A stretch of 64,000 nt of DNA from RGIG4034 sp045628945. GTDB lineage: Bacteria; Bacillota; Clostridia; Lachnospirales; Lachnospiraceae. The stretch covers positions 1-64,000 of the forward strand of contig JAZQQG010000049.1 in assembly GCA_045628945.1 (NCBI GenBank). Direction: 5' to 3'. Made by a program: the position numbers and the translations under genes. Every line of letters starts with the position of its first letter. Position 1 is the first letter of the stretch. This document shows, in pieces, positions 33,832 to 42,064 of the stretch. The notes under the pieces are model-generated. The model saw nothing but the letters and a program-made list of their open reading frames with translations, was not told the DNA's origin and searched no databases.

Positions 33832-35046
33832 TTATTGTACCTCAATTCCAAGTATCTTCATGTCCTCGAAAAATCCGGGATAACTTTTGCGGGTTGCCTC
33901 TGCTCCCGTCACGGTTCCGCCGGTAATACTGCTTAGGAAAGCCATCGACATCACGATACGATGATCATTGTGACCGCAAAGTGCTTCCGTCGGAGCCTTC
34001 AGCCCGCTTCCGATTACAATGCGATTCTCCTCCATCGTCGTTGCAATGCCAAATTTCTTCAGTTCCTCACACATCACCGTACCGCGGTCGCTCTCCTTCA
34101 TCTTAAGGCGTGCCGTGCCGGTAAAGGTACCACCGAAATTGGCTGCCGCCACGGAAAAAAGAATCGGGCCAAGGTCCGGACAATCGGAGAGATCAATTAC
34201 CGCGCCGGGTTTCTTTAACTGCTCATACTGTCCGAGGTAGACGCGATCTCCCTGCAGGCTGGCAGGATTCAGACCCTCTACCGTAACAGAACCGCCCACG
34301 GTATTGAATGCCTCCAAAAAGGCTGCGTTGGAATAATCTCCCTCGACAGAAACCTCACTCGCCTGATAGGACTGGCCGCCGGGAATCACAATATCATTCT
34401 CGTTTTCCCAACGCACCTGTACACCGAAGGTCTCCAGCGCCTGAATCGTAAGATCCAGATAGGAACGACTCTCCACCGGCGGAATCAGATGAATTACGCT
34501 GTCCGTATCGCATAACGGCAATACATACATCAGTCCCGTAATGAACTGACTGCTGATATTACCGGGAATCTCGTATTCTCCCGCTGCCACCTTGCCCTGC
34601 AGGTAGATGTGATCTTCTTTTTTGTCAAAGGTTAAGTGCTGGTCGGCACAGATTTTCTCATATACGCTGAAAGGACGATTGCGCAGAGTCTCGCTTCCGA
34701 AAAACTTCGACGGATTGCCGTAGTAGAGAGCTAACCCCATGAAAAAACGCATGGTGGAGCCGCTTTCGCGACAAGGGTACACGGTCGTCTCTCCGGAGGG
34801 CTTCTGCTTCATTCCGGTAATCGTTACGGTGGAACGTCCGCTTGCTTCCTCTGCCACTTCGACCGTCGCACCCAACGCTTTGATACAGTCTAACGTCGCC
34901 AAAATGTCCTGGGAAAAATCCACATTGCGAACCACACTCTGTCCGTCGGACAGAGCCGCACTGATGATGTAACGATGTGCCATACTCTTCGAGGGAGGCG
35001 CCGAGATGCTTCCCTTTGCCTGTGACTTCTGAATTGTTACGTCCAT
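33832..35046 (-). CDS. aroA: 3-phosphoshikimate 1-carboxyvinyltransferase (EPSP synthase)
   Basis: Characteristic segments are SAPPSKSMAHRYIISAALSDG near the start, ESGSTMRFFMGLAL with the phosphoenolpyruvate-binding residues and KESDRGTVMCEELKKFG near residue 330. It joins shikimate-3-phosphate and phosphoenolpyruvate. It is 404 residues, slightly shorter than the usual 425. GAGG from the end of aroQ serves as its ribosome binding site. Confidence 0.95.
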   Translation of the reverse strand: MDVTIQKSQAKGSISAPPSKSMAHRYIISAALSDGQSVVRNVDFSQDILATLDCIKALGATVEVAEEASGRSTVTITGMKQKPSGETTVYPCRESGSTMRFFMGLALYYGNPSKFFGSETLRNRPFSVYEKICADQHLTFDKKEDHIYLQGKVAAGEYEIPGNISSQFITGLMYVLPLCDTDSVIHLIPPVESRSYLDLTIQALETFGVQVRWENENDIVIPGGQSYQASEVSVEGDYSNAAFLEAFNTVGGSVTVEGLNPASLQGDRVYLGQYEQLKKPGAVIDLSDCPDLGPILFSVAAANFGGTFTGTARLKMKESDRGTVMCEELKKFGIATTMEENRIVIGSGLKAPTEALCGHNDHRIVMSMAFLSSITGGTVTGAEATRKSYPGFFEDMKILGIEVQ

Positions 35047-35048
35047 TC

Positions 35049-35477
35049 CTATACCTCGTCCATCAGGAAATCCATGGCCTCAAGATAACCCTTCAGACCG
35101 TGTCCGGAGATTGTCTTTTTGCATGCCGCACGAATGTAGCTGACCTGACGAAATTCCTCGCGGGAATCCACATCCGAAATGTGTACTTCCACCATAGGAA
35201 CCCCGACAGCCTTCGCCGCATCCAGGATTGCCACGCTCGTATGGGTATAGGCACCGGGATTGATTACAATACCGTCCACCGTCTGATAGGACTGCTGAAT
35301 ATAGTCAACAAGATCTCCCTCGTGGTTGCTCTGCAGGCACTCCACTTCAATGCCTCGCTCCTTTGCATGGGCCTCAATCATCTCCACCAGCTCCGCATAA
35401 CCGGTCTTGCCGTAGATTGCAGGCTCACGAATTCCCAACATATTCAGATTCGGTCCGTTAATTACTCTGATCTTCAT
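35049..35477 (-). CDS. aroQ: Type II 3-dehydroquinate dehydratase
   Basis: MKIRVINGPNLNMLGIREPAIYG opens the protein, with the catalytic Tyr in PAIYG. NPGAYTHTSVA and EVHISD (catalytic His) follow. It dehydrates 3-dehydroquinate to 3-dehydroshikimate. ATG 35477 is preferred to ATG 35486 because AAGGA is eight bases upstream of the former and abuts the latter. The length of 142 residues is normal for the dodecameric type II enzyme. Confidence 0.93.
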   Translation of the reverse strand: MKIRVINGPNLNMLGIREPAIYGKTGYAELVEMIEAHAKERGIEVECLQSNHEGDLVDYIQQSYQTVDGIVINPGAYTHTSVAILDAAKAVGVPMVEVHISDVDSREEFRQVSYIRAACKKTISGHGLKGYLEAMDFLMDEV

Positions 35478-35523
35478 ACTCTTCATCCTTGTGTATCATT
35501 CTTTTTTCTCGTAGGAGCTTCCC

Positions 35524-36621
35524 TTATTGCTGAGGTCCGAAATAATCGGTACCGTATCGTCCGCTCATGATATCATACAGGACAAGTGCGGTCATACTGT
35601 CCACAACCACTCTTGCTCTGTGAATAATGGCAGGGTCATGACGACCTGCAATCGAAAGGTTCGTATCTTCTTTTTTCAAGATATCCACCGTCTGCTGCTC
35701 CTTGTAGATGGAGGGAGTCGGCTTCACCGCCACGCGGAATTCAATGGGCATTCCGTTCGTGATACCGCCGTTGATTCCTCCGTTATGATTCGTCGTGGTA
35801 ACCACCTGACCATCCTGCATACGGAACGGATCGTTGTACTCGCTGCCCTTGCAGTCCACCATATCAAAGCCTGCGCCGAACTCCACGCCTTTGATCGCAG
35901 GGATGCTGAAAAGAGCATGGGACAAAATGCTTTCCACCGAATCAAACCACGGTTCACCAAGTCCTGCGGGAGTACCCACCACGATGGTCTCCAAGACACC
36001 TCCGATGCTGTCTCCCTCTTCGGCAATTGCGGTCATCTTCGCAAGCATTTCCTCGCCAAGACTGTCGTCAAGAAGCGCGAAGGTCTTTTGATTTAACTCC
36101 TTCACTTCTTTCTCCGGATCGGCCCACTTGCGGTCCGTCACGCCACAACAGGACGCGATGTGGGTACCGATATAGATTCCCTTTTCCTCCAATGCGGTCA
36201 TCGCAATCGCACCGGCTGCCACCAGCGCCGCGGTAATACGTCCGCTGAAATGTCCGCCACCGCGGAAATCCTCATACCCATGATACTTGCAGTACGCGGT
36301 ATAATCCGCATGTCCGGGTCTTGCTACGCGGGATCCGGTCTCGTAATCCTTACTGTGCTGTACCTTGTTCGGAATAATAATCGTCAGTGCGGTTCCTGTG
36401 GTTTTGCCATTGAAAGCACCGCTGATAATCTGAAATTCATCCGCCTCCACTCTGGCGGTAGAGATTCTGCCCGCCGGACGACGCAGATCCAACTGATGAC
36501 GGATTCGCTCCTCATCGATGGTAATTCCGGGAGCCAGTCCGTCTAACACCGCACCGATGTAAGGGCCGTGACTCTCGCCGAATAATGTAATTGTTAAGCT
36601 CTGTCCGAAACTGTTCTTCAT
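35524..36621 (-). CDS. aroC: Chorismate synthase
   Basis: The protein begins with SFGQSLTITLFGESHGPYIG, the chorismate synthase signature, and contains RPGHADYTAYCKY and GRHDPAIIHRA motifs. It uses reduced FMN to convert EPSP into chorismate. Its 365 residues are complete. The start codon overlaps the aroB stop (TAATG), and GGAGG lies upstream within aroB. Confidence 0.95.
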   Translation of the reverse strand: MKNSFGQSLTITLFGESHGPYIGAVLDGLAPGITIDEERIRHQLDLRRPAGRISTARVEADEFQIISGAFNGKTTGTALTIIIPNKVQHSKDYETGSRVARPGHADYTAYCKYHGYEDFRGGGHFSGRITAALVAAGAIAMTALEEKGIYIGTHIASCCGVTDRKWADPEKEVKELNQKTFALLDDSLGEEMLAKMTAIAEEGDSIGGVLETIVVGTPAGLGEPWFDSVESILSHALFSIPAIKGVEFGAGFDMVDCKGSEYNDPFRMQDGQVVTTTNHNGGINGGITNGMPIEFRVAVKPTPSIYKEQQTVDILKKEDTNLSIAGRHDPAIIHRARVVVDSMTALVLYDIMSGRYGTDYFGPQQ

Positions 36622-37634
36622 TAGTATTCCTCCGCCATACGAACCAAACGTCCGCGAAGCTCCTCAATCGTCATATCAGGCTGTGTAAAGGTTCCCGCCT
36701 TCTCCACATAGACCGTAGAGATTGCTCCTCCCTTAGACTTCTTGTCATGTGCCACTGCCTCAATGGCCTTCTCGATGTCAAAAGAACAGGTTCTCGGCAA
36801 ATTCAGTTTTCCGAAGATGCGAATCAACTGCTCTTTTACCTCGGGCTCACACATGAAAAGCATTCCAAGCGCAACGCTCTCACCGTGCAGGAGTTCACCG
36901 TCTGCGGCGACCTCCACTCCGTGACCCAGCGTATGACCGAAGTTTAACACCTTACGAAGTCCTGCTTCCTTCTCATCCTCTTCCACCACCTTGCGCTTTA
37001 GGTCAATGGAGGAAGCGATGATATGAACCATATTTTCCCCGGTAATTCCCGCCTCCATCTCGCCTAACAGTGCCTGGTCAAAAGTGCATGCCATCTTAAT
37101 GGCCTCTACAAGACCGTTGGAAATCAGTCGGGGAGACAACGTCTTTAACGTATCGGTGTCGATGATTACTTTTTTCGGCTGGTAGAAGGAACCGACAATG
37201 TTCTTCACCCCGCCGAAGTCGATAGCGGTCTTGCCGCCGATGGAGGAATCCACCTGACTTAAGACGGTGGTCGGACAATTGTAAAAGTCAATCCCACGCA
37301 TGAAGCAGCTTGCTGCAAAGCCGGAAAGATCACCAACCACACCGCCGCCTACCGCAACGACACAGTCCTTACGCGTAAAGCCGTAATCCAGCATCGCCTG
37401 CTCCAGACGCGCGAAGTTCTCCAGATTTTTACTCTGCTCGCCCTGCTCGATGGTCACGATATGACCTTCTTTACACTGAGCGGCAACACACTCTGCATAT
37501 TCTGCAGGAACACCGGAGTCCGTCACTACGAGAACACGACGGTTCAGATTGCATTCCTGTCCGATTCTCCCTAAGAGTCCCGCTTCCACAACTACATCAT
37601 AGGAATTCGGTCCCAAATCTACATGAATTATCAT
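36621..37634 (-). CDS. aroB: 3-dehydroquinate synthase
   Basis: The start is ATG 37634 (MIIHVDLGPNSYDVVV), with AGGAG seven bases upstream. VVAVGGGVVGDLSGFAASCFMRGI is the NAD-binding signature, and NFGHTLGHGVE holds zinc ligands. It cyclises DAHP to 3-dehydroquinate. The upstream region contains a tandemly repeated ribosome-binding-site unit. aroC follows with a one-base overlap. Confidence 0.94.
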   Translation of the reverse strand: MIIHVDLGPNSYDVVVEAGLLGRIGQECNLNRRVLVVTDSGVPAEYAECVAAQCKEGHIVTIEQGEQSKNLENFARLEQAMLDYGFTRKDCVVAVGGGVVGDLSGFAASCFMRGIDFYNCPTTVLSQVDSSIGGKTAIDFGGVKNIVGSFYQPKKVIIDTDTLKTLSPRLISNGLVEAIKMACTFDQALLGEMEAGITGENMVHIIASSIDLKRKVVEEDEKEAGLRKVLNFGHTLGHGVEVAADGELLHGESVALGMLFMCEPEVKEQLIRIFGKLNLPRTCSFDIEKAIEAVAHDKKSKGGAISTVYVEKAGTFTQPDMTIEELRGRLVRMAEEY

Positions 37635-37636
37635 AA

Positions 37637-37765
37637 TTACTCCTTGTTTTGCGGAGCAAAATCCGAGCCTCATGGCGAGGAGAGGAATTTACTCCTTGTT
37701 TTGCGAAGCAAAATCCTAACTGCTTTAGCAGTTTTCCTCATGGCGAGGAGAGGAATTTACTCCTT
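37637..37765 (-). repeat. Tandem repeat carrying multiple copies of the aroB Shine-Dalgarno region
   Basis: A 28-base segment at 37637-37664 recurs at 37689-37716 with one change, and its first nine bases recur at 37757-37765. Between them a 21-base segment (37668-37688) recurs exactly at 37736-37756. On the minus strand each unit holds a TTTTGC-loop-GCAAAA hairpin followed by AAGGAGTAA; only the last is followed by a start codon. An extra small hairpin (AACTGC/GCAGTT) lies in the second spacer. Confidence 0.85.
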
Positions 37766-38857
37766 TTATATCTTGCAATTCGGTTTATAGCTTCCGATTA
37801 CCTTAAGCATCTCACATTCACTACCCAATTCCTTCAGCATCTGCTGTCCCTTCTCGGTAGTAATCTTCCCTTCGATCTCGGTATAGAAATAATACTGCCA
37901 GTTCATATCCCTCATAGGACGACTGCGAATCACACGCATGCTGTAACCGTAGGCGCCGATGATGGAAATGGCCCGAGCCAGGGTGCCGGCTTCATTTTTG
38001 ACCGTAAACATCAGGATGAAGGAACTGAGGTCGTCCTTCTTCTTATCATCTTTTGCTCTGGAAAACACAGCGAAACGAGTCGTGTTGTTCGCGCTCTTAT
38101 TAATGCTGTGCTGCAGAATGGTCAGACCATAGAGTTCTGCTGTCTCTGCACTGGCAATGGCTCCTACCGTAATATCCCCTTTATCTGCCACATCCTTGGC
38201 AGCGCGGGCGGTATTTTCTGCAGATACCGTCTTATACTGATGCTCATAGGTGAACTCTGCACACTGTTCCAACGCCTGAGGATGGCTGACTACCGTACGA
38301 AGCGATTCTACGGTGCTTCCCGGAACACCAAGCAGGCACTGGGATACCGCAAGCTCATAGATCCCATTCACATACAGGTCTCCCTGGAACATCAGATCCG
38401 TCACCTGGCCCACCTCACCGGCGTAGCTGTTCTCAATCGGAAGAACTGCCAGGTCGCATTCGCCCTCCACTACGGCATTGTACGCTTCCGCAAAATTCTT
38501 ATAGGACACGCGCTCGGCATCCGGAAGGATTCTTGCGCAGGAGATTGCGGCAAAGGAACCCTCAATCCCACTGTATGCCACACGCACTCCGGTCATCAGC
38601 TTATGCTGATAACGCTTCGACACATCCAGAATGCTCTCCAAAAAGTCTCTGTAATAGCCCTTAATATCCGGATTCGTGATATATTCCATATCTCCTTCAA
38701 TCAGACTCTTCTCACGAGCCGCATCCAGAATCGGAAGTCCACGTTCCTTCTTATATGCGGCAACCTCCTTGGAGCAAGCCATTCTCTCCTCGAATAGCTT
38801 CGCCATCTCCTTATCGATACGTCCGATTTCTGCTCTTGTCTTATCCAAATCGCTCAT
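37766..38857 (-). CDS. pheA: Bifunctional chorismate mutase / prephenate dehydratase (P-protein)
   Basis: The order in 363 residues is an AroQ-type chorismate mutase (about 1-85; RAEIGRIDKEMAKLFEERM), prephenate dehydratase (about 107-280; AYSGIEGSFA, ANNTTRFAVF) and a C-terminal ACT regulatory domain (about 293-360; AGTLARAISIIGAYGYSM, IRSRPM). It makes phenylpyruvate from chorismate and is normally inhibited by phenylalanine through the ACT domain. AGGA lies five bases before the ATG. The long repeat block separates it from trpA. Confidence 0.94.
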   Translation of the reverse strand: MSDLDKTRAEIGRIDKEMAKLFEERMACSKEVAAYKKERGLPILDAAREKSLIEGDMEYITNPDIKGYYRDFLESILDVSKRYQHKLMTGVRVAYSGIEGSFAAISCARILPDAERVSYKNFAEAYNAVVEGECDLAVLPIENSYAGEVGQVTDLMFQGDLYVNGIYELAVSQCLLGVPGSTVESLRTVVSHPQALEQCAEFTYEHQYKTVSAENTARAAKDVADKGDITVGAIASAETAELYGLTILQHSINKSANNTTRFAVFSRAKDDKKKDDLSSFILMFTVKNEAGTLARAISIIGAYGYSMRVIRSRPMRDMNWQYYFYTEIEGKITTEKGQQMLKELGSECEMLKVIGSYKPNCKI

Positions 38858-38966
38858 AGAATTCCTAACACTCCTCTTCAGGCGATAATTTTCCTATAAT
38901 ACTTTATCATTTTTTGTGGGGAGATACAAGAATAACCGCGATTCTTGTTGACGGTTCTTGGCCGAT

Positions 38967-39050
38967 GGGCGGGCACTTGCTCGGCATGCGGCCACCACTT
39001 GCTCGATTGACGGCCACCACTTGCTCGGCATGCGGCCACCACTTACTAAA
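38967..39050. repeat. 22-bp tandem repeat, about four units
   Basis: Units CGGCCACCACTTGCTCGGCATG and close variants lie head to tail at 38967-38988 (degenerate at its left end), 38989-39010, 39011-39032 and 39033-39050 (truncated). Only the last 5-6 bases of the second unit differ from the third. The array has no reading-frame periodicity. Confidence 0.85.
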
Positions 39051-39052
39051 TA

Positions 39053-39097
39053 AAAAGACAACAAAAAGCCGATTTCTCGACATTTTTGTTGTCTTTT
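39053..39097. repeat. Perfect 15-bp inverted repeat
   Basis: AAAAGACAACAAAAA (39053-39067) is the exact complement of 39083-39097, with a 15-base loop. The stem is AT-rich. It may act as a weak terminator or mRNA structure between the trp and aro sections of the operon. Confidence 0.7.
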
Positions 39098-39171
39098 CAC
39101 TCTTGTTTCCGTTCCAAATCGCCGGGATTCTCGCTCCCTGGCAATCTTATATGCATATTTCGGTAACTTCC

Positions 39172-39330
39172 GGTGCGAATTAGCTTCCTTTTATGAATTC
39201 GCACCATTTTGAAGCTCTTTTCGTGCATGTTTCGGCAACTTCCGGTGTGAATTAGCTTCCTTTTATGGATTCGCACCACCAAATGGCCAATTCACCGGTG
39301 CGAATTAGCAAGTTTTCTTCGATTCGCACC
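39172..39330. repeat. Three copies of a 34-bp palindromic element
   Basis: Elements at 39172-39205, 39244-39277 and 39297-39330 each run GGTGCGAATTA to TTCGCACC and fold into a hairpin with 9-10 bp arms. The first two also share the flank CGGNAACTTCC, so the duplicated unit is about 72 bases. The differences between copies give U-G pairs if the plus strand is transcribed and A-C mismatches if the minus strand is. Confidence 0.85.
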
Positions 39331-39342
39331 AATTCTTGGCGA

Positions 39343-39462
39343 ATTCGGCATATCTGCCAACCAAACACATCGCGCCGGCCAGATTCGGCATATCTGCCAA
39401 CCAAACACATCGCGCCGGCTAGATTCGGCATGTCAGTCAGCCAATCTCATCATGCCAGCCAA
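39343..39462. repeat. 40-bp tandem repeat, three units, ending at the trpA stop
   Basis: Units at 39343-39382 and 39383-39422 differ at one position. The third at 39423-39462 is diverged but keeps ATTCGGCAT, the CCAA core and the CCAGCC end. The array stops one base before the trpA stop codon. Confidence 0.88.
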
Positions 39463-39463
39463 C

Positions 39464-40237
39464 TTACTCCCGAATCGCATCCTTCATGGTCTTCACAAAC
39501 TCCGCAATATGAGGAACCGCGTCCTTGCCATACTGCTCACACATCTTTACGATTGCGGAGCCTACGATAACACCGTCGGCAACCGCAGCCATCTTCTTAG
39601 CCTGCTCAGACCCGGAGATTCCGAAGCCGATGGCACAAGGAATATTCTTGGCTGCTTTGGCAAGCTTCACCATAGATCCGATGTCAGTGGTAATCTCGCT
39701 ACGGGTACCGGTAACGCCAAGAGACGATACACAGTAGAGGAAGCCATCAGCATCCTTGGAAATCATACTGATACGTGCCTCGGAGGTAGGAGCAATCATG
39801 GATACCAGATCCAGATCGTACTTTTTACAGAGAGAATCGAACTCATCCTTCTCCTCGTAAGGGATATCCGGGATAATAAAGCCGTCCATACCAATCTCCT
39901 TGCTGATGCGGATGAATTCTTCCGAACCATAGGAAAAAAGCACATTGGCGTAGGTCATAAATACCATGGGAATCGTAACGGTTTTACGCAGCTCACGCAC
40001 CAGATCAAAAACATGGTCCGTGGTAGTTCCTGCACTCAACGCACGAAGGTTGGCATTCATAATGGTAACACCCTCTGCCGTAGGATCGGAGAAAGGGATT
40101 CCCAACTCAATCAAGTCAGCGCCGGCCTCAACCATTGCCAATACAATCTGCTTGGTGGTCTCGAGGTCCGGATCACCACAGGTAATAAACGGAATGAATG
40201 CTTTTCCGTGATCAAAAGCTTTTGCAATATTACTCAT
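39464..40237 (-). CDS. trpA: Tryptophan synthase alpha chain
   Basis: The start is ATG 40237 (MSNIAKAFDHG), with GGGGAG upstream inside trpB; it overlaps the trpB stop by eight bases. The TIM barrel contains FIPFITCGDPD with the catalytic-region residues, LIELGIPFSDPTAEG with catalytic Glu and Asp, and the phosphate-binding VGSAIV near the end. It splits indole-3-glycerol phosphate and passes indole to TrpB. Its 257 residues are normal length. It is the last gene of the contiguous trp block. Confidence 0.95.
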   Translation of the reverse strand: MSNIAKAFDHGKAFIPFITCGDPDLETTKQIVLAMVEAGADLIELGIPFSDPTAEGVTIMNANLRALSAGTTTDHVFDLVRELRKTVTIPMVFMTYANVLFSYGSEEFIRISKEIGMDGFIIPDIPYEEKDEFDSLCKKYDLDLVSMIAPTSEARISMISKDADGFLYCVSSLGVTGTRSEITTDIGSMVKLAKAAKNIPCAIGFGISGSEQAKKMAAVADGVIVGSAIVKMCEQYGKDAVPHIAEFVKTMKDAIRE

Positions 40238-41420
40238 AGAGCGTCTCCCCTCTGTAACGGGCAATGGCGGCTACGTCCTTGTCACCACGTCCAGAAATGT
40301 TGATAACGATAATCTTGTCCTTGTCCAAGGTCGGAGCAAGCTTGATGGCATGTGCTACGGCATGGGCGCTCTCAATCGCAGGAATCACACCCTCGATACG
40401 GGATAAATACTCAAAAGCATCTACCGCCTCATCATCGGTTACCGCTACGTACTCTGCACGTCCGGTATCATAGAGATTTGCATGCTCCGGTCCGATTCCG
40501 GGATAGTCAAGTCCTGCGGAGATGGAATATACCGGGGCAATCTGACCATACTTATCCTGGCAGAAGTAAGACTTCATTCCATGGAAAATACCAAGTCGGC
40601 CGGTATTAATGGTTGCCGCGGTCTCATAAGTATCAATACCGCGTCCCGCTGCCTCACAGCCGATTAAACGAACACTCTCATCGGGAATGAAGTGATAGAA
40701 CGCACCGATGGCATTGGAACCACCGCCGACACAAGCCATCACCACATCCGGAAGTCTGCCCTCCTTCTCCAACATCTGCTGCTTAATCTCACGGCTGATT
40801 ACCGCCTGGAAATCACGCACCATCTGAGGGAAGGGGTAAGGTCCCATAACGGAGCCCAATACATAGTGGGTATCATCGATACGACGGGTCCACTCCTTAA
40901 AGGTCTCGGATACCGCATCCTTTAAGGTCTTCGTTCCGGTCTCAACCGGATGGACCTTGGCACCCAGCAAACGCATACGATATACGTTTAATGCCTGACG
41001 CTCACAGTCCTCGGCACCCATGAAGATTTCACACTCCATGCCCATCATAGCGGCAACCGTCGCGGTAGCAACACCATGCTGACCGGCACCGGTCTCGGCA
41101 ATGACTCTGGTCTTGCCCATGCGCTTCGCAAGAAGCATCTGGCCAAGTACATTGTTAATTTTATGGGAACCGGTGTGATTCAGATCTTCTCTTTTCAGGT
41201 AGATCTTCGCACCGCCTAAATCCTTCGTCATACGCTCTGCATAATACAGGCGGCTCGGACGTCCCGCATACTCGTTGTAGAGTTCGGTTAACTCACGATT
41301 GAACTCCGGGTCATCCTTATATTTCAGATATGCTTTTTCTACTTCATTTACGGCATTCATCAGTGTCTCAGGGATGTACTGTCCGCCATGTACGCCGAAT
41401 CTACCCTTTGAATTAGACAT
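40230..41420 (-). CDS. trpB: Tryptophan synthase beta chain
   Basis: The 396 residues show GRPSRLYYAERMT, pyridoxal phosphate Lys in NHTGSHKINNVLGQ, AETGAGQHGVATAT and the phosphate loop CVGGGSNAIG. This is conventional TrpB, which condenses indole and serine in complex with TrpA. AAGGAGG lies upstream. It overlaps trpF by eight bases and trpA by eight, indicating coupled translation. A distinct TrpB2 gene lies 9 kb downstream in the cluster. Confidence 0.96.
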   Translation of the reverse strand: MSNSKGRFGVHGGQYIPETLMNAVNEVEKAYLKYKDDPEFNRELTELYNEYAGRPSRLYYAERMTKDLGGAKIYLKREDLNHTGSHKINNVLGQMLLAKRMGKTRVIAETGAGQHGVATATVAAMMGMECEIFMGAEDCERQALNVYRMRLLGAKVHPVETGTKTLKDAVSETFKEWTRRIDDTHYVLGSVMGPYPFPQMVRDFQAVISREIKQQMLEKEGRLPDVVMACVGGGSNAIGAFYHFIPDESVRLIGCEAAGRGIDTYETAATINTGRLGIFHGMKSYFCQDKYGQIAPVYSISAGLDYPGIGPEHANLYDTGRAEYVAVTDDEAVDAFEYLSRIEGVIPAIESAHAVAHAIKLAPTLDKDKIIVINISGRGDKDVAAIARYRGETLYE

Positions 41421-42045
41421 TTCTAATCCTCCTTACTATCTCTATCATCTTTTCACGAACCTTCTGACCGTCGGTCTCGGATTCGATTCCCGTACTCAGG
41501 TCATATCCGTACGCTCCCAAACGAAGCGCCGAATCAATATTGCGGATGTCCAATCCTCCGGCAAGGAACCACGGCTTCGTAATACGGACCTCCTCAAGCA
41601 CCGCCCAGTTGAAGCTCTCCCCGCTTCCTCCGAGCACGCCCTTCTTATAAGCATCCAACAAAAGATAATCCGTGTCAAGCCCAAGTGCCTGTTCAATGCT
41701 CTCGCGCCCGGTTACCTTTGCCGCCTTAATCAACGGTTTGCGTTCCTTCAGTAAGTTTCGAAGCGCCGCAATGTAGGACGCATCCTCCGCGCCGTGAAGC
41801 TGCGCAAGATCAATAATTCCCGCATTCAGAAGGTCTGCCACCACCGCCGGGTCCTCATCCACGAAGACACCGACCGCAGCAATCCCGGGATCTAATTTCG
41901 TCCGAAACTCCTTTGCCTGCTCACAGCTAATCTTTCTTCTTGTATTGGCAAAAATGAATCCGACATAATCCGGCATCGCTTCGTTGGCGTAATCAATATC
42001 GCAGGGCCGCATCATACCGCATAATTTAATCTTGGGAGTACCCAT
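41413..42045 (-). CDS. trpF: Phosphoribosylanthranilate isomerase
   Basis: The protein begins KIKLCGMMRPCDIDYANEA, with the catalytic Cys in LCGM. It contains DLAQLHGAED and the late segment WFLAGGLDIRN. It is a separate 210-residue barrel, not fused to TrpC. It isomerises phosphoribosylanthranilate. AAGGA lies upstream of the ATG and the stop overlaps trpB. Confidence 0.94.
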   Translation of the reverse strand: MGTPKIKLCGMMRPCDIDYANEAMPDYVGFIFANTRRKISCEQAKEFRTKLDPGIAAVGVFVDEDPAVVADLLNAGIIDLAQLHGAEDASYIAALRNLLKERKPLIKAAKVTGRESIEQALGLDTDYLLLDAYKKGVLGGSGESFNWAVLEEVRITKPWFLAGGLDIRNIDSALRLGAYGYDLSTGIESETDGQKVREKMIEIVRRIRNV

Positions 42046-42064
42046 TCTCTGTTCCTTCTTGTGC

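Noticed and set aside
38914..39183. Plus-strand frame of 89 codons across the trpA-pheA gap
   Set aside because: It crosses the 22-bp tandem repeats and the inverted repeat, has no ribosome binding site, and a 22-base unit would shift frame between copies.
39097..39282. Minus-strand frame of 61 codons with a twice-repeated peptide (MVRIHKRKLI...TGS.RNMH)
   Set aside because: The peptide repeat follows from the duplicated 72-base DNA unit containing the palindromes. There is no ribosome binding site and the composition is not protein-like.
39343..39462. Possible CRISPR array
   Set aside because: The 40-bp units are directly abutting with no variable spacers, and no cas gene is present.
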